64,000 nt of DNA. Origin: Dysgonomonas sp. UBA7710 (GTDB taxonomy: Bacteria > Bacteroidota > Bacteroidia > Bacteroidales > Dysgonomonadaceae). The position numbers and the translations under genes were made by a program. The notes under the pieces were generated by a model that was given only the letters and a program-made list of their open reading frames with translations, had not been told where the DNA came from and did not search any database. Below are positions 18,323 through 24,564 of the stretch, piece after piece (position 1 is the stretch's first letter; each line of letters begins with the position of its first letter). The DNA lies in contig NZ_DLFW01000047.1 in the NCBI RefSeq assembly GCF_002482385.1, positions 376,257 through 440,256 of the forward strand. The letters are read 5' to 3'.

Positions 18323-19537
18323 TTAGACTTCTACTTGTTCGCTTTCTATTTTTGAGTTCCAGTTTTCAGGAGCGCCAACTTCTATAATCAGTGTGCCCTC
18401 GTTTTGAGGTTCAGGTATTTCGGGGTACCCCTTAGATTTGATGGTCATATTTACTTCCCGTATCACATTCGGCGAGAAAACACCTTTGATTGTACCTGCC
18501 CAATATACCGGCTGAGGTTTTGATGCTATTGTCTCATCAGCATACTGGTATCCGGTTGGAGCCCATCCTGTAAGGATAATAAAATACATTCTTGCAGGCT
18601 CCGCGTTAACATTAGTAGCTTTTCCTTCTGCCTTGGTGGCATTTGGCAAAACGTGAATATCTTTCCATAGTGTAAACTTACTATCTACAATAACTTTTGG
18701 ATCATAGCCTGTTGTTGGATCGGCATCATTATAAGTACTTGTTCCACTGGAACCTATCATTATTCTGTCAGCATCGGAAGCAGTCTCATAAATACCGCCG
18801 GCAAATGATCCCAATTTGAGACCGATACCAACAGGCATGTTTCCTATAGCGATAAAATTGCTGGTATTAGCAAAATCTACAGTACTCAACTTTGGCGCAT
18901 CCTCCTTGTCAGTTTTATCTATGCGTACACGCATCAATGATATTTCTCTTTTCAGCATTAATGGGGTAGAAGAAAGATCTGTAGTTTTTCCTTCTTCTAC
19001 TTTTATATTTGAAGAATATGCTGTGAATATTTCTGAAGCAGGCGAGTATGCGGCTGTTTGAGAGAAAGTATGTCCGGCCGGCAAAGTAGATTCTTTCAGA
19101 TCAATGAACAATTCTGAATTAAGTTTTTTGCTCAAAACATTGTATGCATCAAATTTTGCCCAAGTTGTGCCGCCATCTAGTGAAGTAGCTACATTGTCCA
19201 CATCGCTTTTGATGTTTGCCACGATTGCCAGATCGTAAGTACCCTGAGGTACATTTGTCCATTTAAAAATCTTAGTTGAAGATGTTGATGGGTCTATAAC
19301 ATCTGAGAAAGCAACAGCGCCACTCACCGAGTTATATAAAAATAATTGTATTTTGTTCACGTTGCTCCAACTTGTAACAGGTATAGCTGTTGAAGACGCA
19401 TCTTTGGTGGTAATACCATCAAATCTGACTTCAGTCACTAGGTCTCCTGTATTTGAAGCCACCGGAACATTTTCATCGCTACCGCAAGAAGACAATAGCA
19501 GAATGGCAGAAGCCAGGCTAAATAATACTTTTTTCAT
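18323..19537 (-). CDS. Major fimbrillin (FimA/Mfa1-type lipoprotein)
   Basis: The 404-residue precursor starts with a lipoprotein signal (ILLLSSC, Cys about residue 18). The next region holds a Thr/Ser-rich stretch and then the first fimbrillin sandwich: KIQLFLYNS, then VPQGTYDLAIVANIKSD, the IVAN segment being the family hallmark. A second domain opens with LKREISLMRVRIDK and ends in strands VIREVNMTIKSKG and TLIIEVGAPENWN. Type V pilus major subunits are exported as lipoproteins, trimmed by a protease after an Arg or Lys, and polymerise by donor-strand exchange. This is the first gene of the 19.5-kb minus-strand cluster. Its start codon lies 221 bp from the inverted repeat of the putative invertible segment, which puts its expression under suspicion of phase variation. 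Confidence 0.85.
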   Translation of the reverse strand: MKKVLFSLASAILLLSSCGSDENVPVASNTGDLVTEVRFDGITTKDASSTAIPVTSWSNVNKIQLFLYNSVSGAVAFSDVIDPSTSSTKIFKWTNVPQGTYDLAIVANIKSDVDNVATSLDGGTTWAKFDAYNVLSKKLNSELFIDLKESTLPAGHTFSQTAAYSPASEIFTAYSSNIKVEEGKTTDLSSTPLMLKREISLMRVRIDKTDKEDAPKLSTVDFANTSNFIAIGNMPVGIGLKLGSFAGGIYETASDADRIMIGSSGTSTYNDADPTTGYDPKVIVDSKFTLWKDIHVLPNATKAEGKATNVNAEPARMYFIILTGWAPTGYQYADETIASKPQPVYWAGTIKGVFSPNVIREVNMTIKSKGYPEIPEPQNEGTLIIEVGAPENWNSKIESEQVEV

Positions 19538-19625
19538 TTTTCTAATTTTTAATTTAAAATAAATTTTAGATAATATAGTTGATTAAAAAATGGATAATCT
19601 CTCTCAGTCCAACCTTTACCAATGT

Positions 19626-19659
19626 CAAACAATATTTGTTAATATATAATTCAATCAAA
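19626..19659 (-). promoter_or_regulatory. Candidate fixed promoter for the fimbrial cluster
   Basis: On the minus strand a TTTG (19656-19659) is followed after 21 nt by TATTGTTTG (19626-19634). This is close to the Bacteroidota -33 TTTG / -7 TAnnTTTG consensus, with one extra base in the -7 box. It would start transcription near 19619, about 80 nt before the major fimbrillin ATG. It lies outside the invertible segment, so it would not itself be switched. Confidence 0.4.
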
Positions 19660-19702
19660 TAGTCTTAACATTAGATAATTCATTTCGCTTCATGTTATAT
19701 TA

Positions 19703-19724
19703 TTGATAATATTATTATTATCAA
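19703..19724. promoter_or_regulatory. Inverted-repeat operator candidate
   Basis: A perfect 9-bp dyad (19703-19711 with 19716-19724, 4-nt spacer) lies between the candidate fixed promoter and the recombination repeat. Outer half-sites ATGTTAT and ATAACAT extend the symmetry. It could bind a regulator, such as the neighbouring AraC-family protein, but the sequence is very AT-rich, so chance symmetry is possible. Confidence 0.35.
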
Positions 19725-19756
19725 GGTTGTAATAACATTATCCCTCTGTTAATTGT

Positions 19757-19784
19757 CTGTCACTTTAGAAGTGACAGGCAGATG
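19757..19784. repeat. Left inverted repeat (putative recombination site IR-L)
   Basis: Bases 19759-19784 are the exact reverse complement of 20962-20987 (26 bp). Within the site is a 9-bp dyad, CTGTCACTT and AAGTGACAG around TAG (19757-19777), the layout expected of a tyrosine-recombinase core with two binding arms and a central crossover. Homology stops outside the repeat. Confidence 0.8.
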
Positions 19785-20015
19785 ATAGACACTAATATAT
19801 AAATAGCTGACATATAGTATATAAAATACTAGCCCAACCTTCAAATAGTTTTACAAACTGTCGAACAAATTATTTATCCGAAAGGGTATATAGTATGTAA
19901 ACATATAGCTATTAATCTGTATAATAGCTATTTATACTTAATGCTATATATAAATAAAGGCTAAAATTATTTTTTCTTACAAACATTTGTTAAACATATT
20001 GAAAACTTGGGTATT

Positions 20016-20873
20016 ATGGGACTTTTATATTTAGAGGAGCATTTAAGATGTATAAATTATGACCATGATAAAAACCCCGCAATAGAATTCGTTTCTATTG
20101 AAGAGGGGGAATCATGGGAAAATCTGTCTTTAGGCAATAAATTAATATTCTTGTTAGATGGAAGGCTTGTTTTCTCGTTCGGAGAATATTCCGATTGCCA
20201 AATTAGATGTAAGCAGATCGTATATCTTCCTACAGGCTATAAGTTTACTTGTAAGGCATTGGAAAAAAGTATTTTTTTTGTAATATGTATACAAGGGCAT
20301 ACATGTTTCTGTGATAATTATCACTTCAAAGATCTTGAGAAAGAAGTCATATATAAGATTAAATATCCGGTCTCTACCGGAAATAGCTTATTCACATTAG
20401 AAATGAATGAATACTTAGAGAAATACCTTAATAATCTACTAGATTATGTACATGTTGGAGTCAGGTGCAGATCTTTTTATCAACTGAAAATAAAAGAGTT
20501 ATTCTATATTTTCCGATGGTTTTATCCGAAAAATGTCTTATGGGAGTTTTTTCAATATGACTTGAAGAGCGGAAACGAGTTTGCAGCATCTATCATGGAT
20601 ACCTGGTATAAATACAAGTCAGTGGGAGAATTCGCTAATGCCATGAATTATACAACATCCGGCTTCGAAAAACGATTTAAACGTATATTTGGATTATCTC
20701 CATATAAATGGATGAAGGACCAGAAAGCTAAAAGGATCTTTCATCAAATAAGAAATACGAATCAACCTTTTAAGCAAATAAGTTCTGATTTCGGATTTTC
20801 TTCCTTACCTAGTTTTAATGACTTTTGTAAAGCTAATTTCGGAAAACCACCTGGGAATATAAGAGAAAAATAG
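20016..20873 (+). CDS. AraC-family transcriptional regulator inside the invertible segment
   Basis: The 285-residue protein starts at ATG 20016; a TTG at 20007 in frame is an alternative. Residues about 1-150 form a cupin-like sensory half (LIFLLDGRLVFSFG, then YLPTGYKFTCK). Residues about 190-285 form the double helix-turn-helix of the AraC family: VGEFANAMNYTTSGFEKRF, then FGLSPYKWMKDQKAKR, then FKQISSDFGFSSLPSF and a final FGKPPGNIR. It is the only gene between the 26-bp inverted repeats, reading away from the fimbrial cluster in the sequenced orientation. It probably activates or represses the fimbrial genes; direct targets are not visible. Its 230-bp leader is AT-rich with no clear -7/-33 pair. 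Confidence 0.9.
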   Translation: MGLLYLEEHLRCINYDHDKNPAIEFVSIEEGESWENLSLGNKLIFLLDGRLVFSFGEYSDCQIRCKQIVYLPTGYKFTCKALEKSIFFVICIQGHTCFCDNYHFKDLEKEVIYKIKYPVSTGNSLFTLEMNEYLEKYLNNLLDYVHVGVRCRSFYQLKIKELFYIFRWFYPKNVLWEFFQYDLKSGNEFAASIMDTWYKYKSVGEFANAMNYTTSGFEKRFKRIFGLSPYKWMKDQKAKRIFHQIRNTNQPFKQISSDFGFSSLPSFNDFCKANFGKPPGNIREK

Positions 20874-20937
20874 CAGGTTTGGCGGAAAATCAGAATAAGT
20901 GGGTAGCTATTAATAAGGTTTAATATTAAAATTTAAG

Positions 20938-20945
20938 TAAATTTG
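20938..20945 (+). promoter_or_regulatory. Outward-facing -7 box next to the right inverted repeat
   Basis: TAAATTTG matches the Bacteroidota -7 consensus TAnnTTTG exactly, 17 bp inside the right repeat, and points out of the segment. No TTTG is seen at the usual -33 distance (only TTTA with 15-nt spacing), so the promoter call is tentative. After inversion it would fire through the left repeat towards the major fimbrillin gene. Confidence 0.35.
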
Positions 20946-20961
20946 TGTATCCATTTTTTTG

Positions 20962-20990
20962 CATCTGCCTGTCACTTCTAAAGTGACGGA
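20962..20990. repeat. Right inverted repeat (putative recombination site IR-R)
   Basis: Bases 20962-20987 are the exact reverse complement of 19759-19784. Identity continues for two of the next three bases, then stops. The remainder of the 20874-21217 gap holds the -7 box and a possible degenerate third site. Confidence 0.8.
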
Positions 20991-21137
20991 GTTGACGGTA
21001 AATAATCTACTGGTGGTAAAGATATATATTTAACATTTATAAATTGACATATTTATGAACATTTTAACAGTTTTTTAATTGATTGTACATATATGCTATT
21101 TATTAAAAAATGACGTTTTCTTATAATTATAAAAATC

Positions 21138-21159
21138 TCTGCCTACCTTACATAAGGTA
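21138..21159. repeat. Possible degenerate third recombination site or weak terminator
   Basis: TCTGCCT (21138-21144) is identical to the inner flank of the inverted repeats, and a 7-bp dyad (21144-21150 with 21153-21159) follows it. This repeats the layout of the recombination sites with a different core. Alternatively it is a weak terminator for the recombinase gene: on the minus strand the dyad is followed within about 9 nt by five T. Confidence 0.3.
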
Positions 21160-21217
21160 AGAAGAACAGGAGATAATATCTTATGAGTTTTGCAAGTTTA
21201 TAATTATTGATAAGTAC

Positions 21218-22501
21218 TTAATCTGCGGTAAACAACTGTTTTCGCGAATTTATATCTATAGAAGCTGAAACAATATCATTTGCATTGTCTAAAACTGAGC
21301 GATCTAAAGAAGCTAAATAAGTATAAGTCGTTTTTTCATTATTATGTCCTAAACTTTCACTTATTACCCATATGGGCAGATTTTCCTTTTTAGCCATTGT
21401 CGCCCAGCTATGACGCGATACATGCGTTGATAAGGACTTATCAATACTGGCTTTGGCTGCTAAGATCTTGAGATACCTATTCTGTTGACGCAACCCACTC
21501 TCATAGTACAATCGTTTGGATTTATTATCATCGTGAATAATAGGGAACAAATAAGGAGAGTTCTTCACATCGTTGGCAAAGCTATCGATTAATAATTGTA
21601 ATCTAGGTGTGATCTTAATTTCGATTAATTGGCCTGTTTTTTTTCGATAATAACGGATGAGTTCTCCTTGAATATTGTCTTTGCGTAAATAAGCCATATC
21701 TACAAAACTCATACCGCGGGTATGGAAACAAAAGAAAAATAAACGCCAGGCTTTGTACAAACTCGCATCATTTACTGAATTGGCAGCCTTTTCACTGTCG
21801 GGAAATTGAGAGAATTTCAAATTATGCAGCCGCAGAATTTCATCCTGATCCAGCGCTCGTTTTCGTGTTTTATCTACTCCTGTATAAACTTCCAGAAATG
21901 GGTTTTCATTCTTATTCTCTATAAATCCCTTGCGGACAGCTTTATTATAGATAGCTCGTAGATTTCGCATGTAAAAAGAAATAGTATTCAGACTTCGTCC
22001 TTTTTCTTTCATAGAGCGCTCATAGTTTCTAATAAGAAAATTGTCAATATGAATCAGAGGGATATCTTTTCCTTTATTGAATTCTATAAGTCCATAGGCT
22101 GCTGTCCGGTAAGCCCGGGCTGTACGCTCTTGTCCGAAGCGGATTAATTCACAAGATAATTGCCGGACTAATTGCTGAAGACTCATATCAGACGGATCGT
22201 GTCTAAAATGGACGGCAATATCCTCCACGTCATAACATCCATCTTTCTCCAATAAACACACAGTCTGTTCAAATACACTTTTACTTTGCTTCAAATACTT
22301 TTCAGCCTGAAGCATATATGACTCTCTGTCAGGATATTTATGTACTATCCGTTGCTGAATGGCATCCCATTCTTCAGGATATAATTTGAACGGAATACTC
22401 AACTGTTTAATTTTTCGAAGATGGATAAATCTCATATTCAAACTTCCAACATAATCCGCTCCTCGGGATGAGGGACGGTAGATAAAAGACATAGTCGCCA
22501 T
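21218..22501 (-). CDS. Tyrosine site-specific recombinase (DNA invertase-type integrase)
   Basis: The 427-residue protein has the full three-part architecture: an arm-type DNA-binding N-terminus (about 1-95), a SAM-like core-binding domain (about 105-200), and a catalytic domain (about 215-405). All catalytic residues are visible: Arg262 (HTRGMSF), Lys288 (YRKKTGQ), His360 and Arg363 (HVSRHSW), His386 (LGHNNEKTT) and nucleophile Tyr395 (TYTYL). Length and layout match Bacteroidales integrases that flip local promoters as well as those of mobile elements. No excisionase, relaxase or phage gene is nearby, which favours a local invertase acting on the inverted repeats next door. It reads towards the segment and ends 256 bp before it. 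Confidence 0.92.
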   Translation of the reverse strand: MATMSFIYRPSSRGADYVGSLNMRFIHLRKIKQLSIPFKLYPEEWDAIQQRIVHKYPDRESYMLQAEKYLKQSKSVFEQTVCLLEKDGCYDVEDIAVHFRHDPSDMSLQQLVRQLSCELIRFGQERTARAYRTAAYGLIEFNKGKDIPLIHIDNFLIRNYERSMKEKGRSLNTISFYMRNLRAIYNKAVRKGFIENKNENPFLEVYTGVDKTRKRALDQDEILRLHNLKFSQFPDSEKAANSVNDASLYKAWRLFFFCFHTRGMSFVDMAYLRKDNIQGELIRYYRKKTGQLIEIKITPRLQLLIDSFANDVKNSPYLFPIIHDDNKSKRLYYESGLRQQNRYLKILAAKASIDKSLSTHVSRHSWATMAKKENLPIWVISESLGHNNEKTTYTYLASLDRSVLDNANDIVSASIDINSRKQLFTAD

Positions 22502-22665
22502 TATTAAGCTCTTTATATAAATACTAAAAAATTAATTTCTCAAATATTTTTAATAGATTCATGTGGTATTAACAGTCACGATCTGAAGATATGTTCCTTG
22601 ATAAATGACAAATACATTTATGGAAATTCTTTCCCTCATATAACATCAGGCTCCTCCGATTCGAC

Positions 22666-22842
22666 TTAAGCAGGCTGATAATAAATCTCCATATTCGGAT
22701 ATGCATCAAAAATGCCTGATATTGCCAATATAGAGAATGACCAGGTATCTATCTTCGTATGTCCGAAAGTCTCTTTTAAATGCTTTTTGACGGATAAGAA
22801 TCACTCTTCTGCATAGGCCATCTTTTTATACGATTTATACAT
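22666..22842 (-). pseudogene. Short broken ORF remnant
   Basis: A 59-codon frame from ATG 22842 is broken by one internal TGA about 13 codons in, and reads through the rest with coding-like composition (HLKETFGHTKID, then SILAISGIFDAYPNME). The family is not recognised. It lies in the 1-kb region upstream of the recombinase gene that has no intact gene. Confidence 0.25.
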
Positions 22843-22982
22843 CTAAAGCCTGTAACCTTTCTTAGAAATCTGTTTGTAAGCAATTATAAATTACGGCTCT
22901 ATAGGAAAACTATATAGCGATACCAAATAAACTGAGATCATCGTAAATAGGATAATGCCTCCTGTCAAAGTCTCACATTCTT

Positions 22983-23351
22983 TTAAACTTTTAAAAATTT
23001 CTTATATTTTTTTGTCTGTCGTCTTTTAGCTTCATCTATCTTAAAATAGAAACCTTTGTTTCGCTGGGAAGCAGACCCAATGAGTGAAGCAAATCATAAA
23101 TATTGGCTTGATATAAAATTCCCTGAAATAATCTCTGTCCGTACTAATGTATTAAACCCGCAATGCTCCGACCCCTGCTTTAGAAATTTTTTAGAAACTC
23201 TTTCTGTTTTCAACTTAACTGTGCCGGATTTACCTTTGCTGAATTGAAAAACAGTATAAAACTTTATCTTCAATTTGTATTTATCATCATAATTTTCTCT
23301 AAGCAATAGCCCTTTTTCTTTATGGTCTATAATTTTATATGATTTAGACAT
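22983..23351 (-). pseudogene. Stop-interrupted ORF of unknown family
   Basis: An 85-codon ORF (23351 down to TGA 23094) is followed in the same frame by 36 more codons to TAA 22983, with basic composition (QRNKGFYFKIDEAKRRQ). This looks like one gene of about 122 residues carrying a nonsense mutation. The family is unknown. It could be a decayed part of the element that brought the recombinase, which is inference. Confidence 0.3.
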
Positions 23352-23542
23352 AAAGATAATAAGAATATATGTATGTTCTATTTATCCGAAAGCTTTTATC
23401 TGTCTTTTCCTGAAATAGGTGGTCCTTCGTTATATTTGAAAACGAAAAAATCGTTATTTAGGTAGTTTTCTCTGTGAAACTGGAGAAAATGTTAATATTC
23501 AAAAAAATTGATTTTAAATATTTTATATGTTATTAATTAGAG

Positions 23543-23758
23543 ATGTACCCATTCCTTCTTCGGCACATCAAGGACAAATCCGAATTATGGGCTGAAATAT
23601 GGTGTAAACATGTAGATTTAGTTTATATACCCTATTGTATGTTTACAGCCTGCGATATTGGCGGCAGACATTATTTTGAATTGCCATTAGATAAATACCG
23701 GCAGATTTACCGGAGAGCTTACCCTAAAGTAAGAGGGGAAAAGATTTTGAATATGTAG
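23543..23758 (+). CDS. Possible small protein
   Basis: A 71-residue ORF with a Trp/Tyr/Cys-rich middle (LWAEIWCKHVDLVYIPYC) and a basic end (YRRAYPKVRGEK). It has no clear ribosome-binding site, no recognised family and no operon partner. Kept only as a weak candidate in a 1.3-kb gap otherwise without intact genes. Confidence 0.25.
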   Translation: MYPFLLRHIKDKSELWAEIWCKHVDLVYIPYCMFTACDIGGRHYFELPLDKYRQIYRRAYPKVRGEKILNM

Positions 23759-23823
23759 CTGATATAGTGATAAGAATTTAGAAATCAAACTTATGGCAAG
23801 TAAAAAAACTCTAAAGAAAAAAA

Positions 23824-23853
23824 GCCGGAAAGGAGCTTCAATACCTTTCCGGC
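23824..23853 (-). terminator. Intrinsic terminator of the SusC-SusD-DUF3823 operon
   Basis: A perfect 10-bp GC-rich stem (23824-23833 with 23844-23853, 10-nt loop) is followed on the minus strand by seven T. It lies 16 bp past the stop of the DUF3823 gene. Confidence 0.85.
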
Positions 23854-23868
23854 CGGCTATAATATGAA

Positions 23869-24555
23869 TTATTTCAGATGAAATACAGGAGAATATATTC
23901 CCTGATCGGCACCCGCAGTCCAAACACAAATGCGACCGAAAAGAGTTGTAGCATTATTAGCTTCATCGTTTATATCGAATGAATAGGACAGAGAGCCTGT
24001 TTTAGCATCAGTACCAGTGTAATCGATGCGGTCTATCCTGATATCATCGTCTACAAACTGAGTTCTGTTCACCAATAGTAGAATACGCTCTATCTGTCGA
24101 TTCGTCACAATTTGGTCGATAGTGAAAGTCGCAGTCACCTTTTTACCTGATAATTTCATATCGGCATCAGTTATTGTGAAATAAGGGGTCACCTCCATAT
24201 TTTGTACAGTATTTCCCTTGACAGTAATATATGTGGTATCGCGTGAATTAACCCAAGGGCCATTGTTGTCACGGGTTACCATCTTATATTCTCCGTCAAA
24301 CAACTTGGCGGAGAAAGAACCGTCCTGAGTTACGAATACTTCAATCGGTGTATAATTCTGGTATCCACTCTGATATAGCTGCAAGCGCACCCTTTCGTTA
24401 GTACCTCTTACCTGTATTGGTTCGCCTTTGTAAACGACTTTGCCGGTCAATAGAGATTCAGGAGCATCATAGTTATCTGTTCCGCAAGAAGTAAGCAATA
24501 AGAGGAACAGTATTGCCTGTAAAATTATTGAAAATGATATCTTCATTTTAATCAT
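23869..24555 (-). CDS. DUF3823 surface lipoprotein of a SusCD locus
   Basis: The 228-residue protein has a lipoprotein signal (LLLTSCG, Cys about 24). The mature protein opens with LTGKVVYKGEPIQVRG, a carboxypeptidase-regulatory-like sandwich, and continues GSFSAKLFDGEYKMV and TYITVKGNTVQNMEVTPY, the pattern of DUF3823 proteins. It ends with RICVWTAGADQGIYS. DUF3823 lipoproteins are regularly encoded after SusC-SusD pairs and probably sit in the outer-membrane complex as auxiliary binding proteins. It lies 9 bp after the SusD gene and a strong terminator follows, so it is the last gene of the operon. Confidence 0.85.
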   Translation of the reverse strand: MIKMKISFSIILQAILFLLLLTSCGTDNYDAPESLLTGKVVYKGEPIQVRGTNERVRLQLYQSGYQNYTPIEVFVTQDGSFSAKLFDGEYKMVTRDNNGPWVNSRDTTYITVKGNTVQNMEVTPYFTITDADMKLSGKKVTATFTIDQIVTNRQIERILLLVNRTQFVDDDIRIDRIDYTGTDAKTGSLSYSFDINDEANNATTLFGRICVWTAGADQGIYSPVFHLK

Positions 24556-24564
24556 ATTTTTTAA

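Larger units (their letters stand above)
19538..19756. other. Fimbrial leader and promoter region
   Basis: This AT-rich gap holds the presumptive leader of the fimbrial cluster, a candidate fixed promoter and a dyad (listed separately). I see no ORF with a supporting context. Confidence 0.6.
19785..20961. mobile_element. Putative invertible DNA segment carrying an AraC-family regulator
   Basis: The 1177-bp segment is bounded by 26-bp perfect inverted repeats and contains only the AraC-type gene, reading right. A complete tyrosine recombinase gene lies 256 bp beyond the right repeat. Recombination between inverted sites flips the segment, which is the design of phase-variable invertible regions in Bacteroidales. 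In the orientation shown the regulator reads away from the fimbrial cluster; flipped, it and any promoter near the right end would read into it. Inversion is inferred, not observed. Confidence 0.7.

Noticed and set aside
19757..20990. Reading the 26-bp repeats as terminators
   Set aside because: The dyads are not followed by T tracts, and a terminator would not explain 26-bp identity extending well beyond the dyad on one side only.
21218..22501. Recombinase as the integrase of a conjugative transposon or prophage
   Set aside because: No relaxase, mobilisation, excisionase or phage structural gene lies in the 64 kb, and the adjacent inverted repeats give a simpler local role; an external element cannot be fully excluded.
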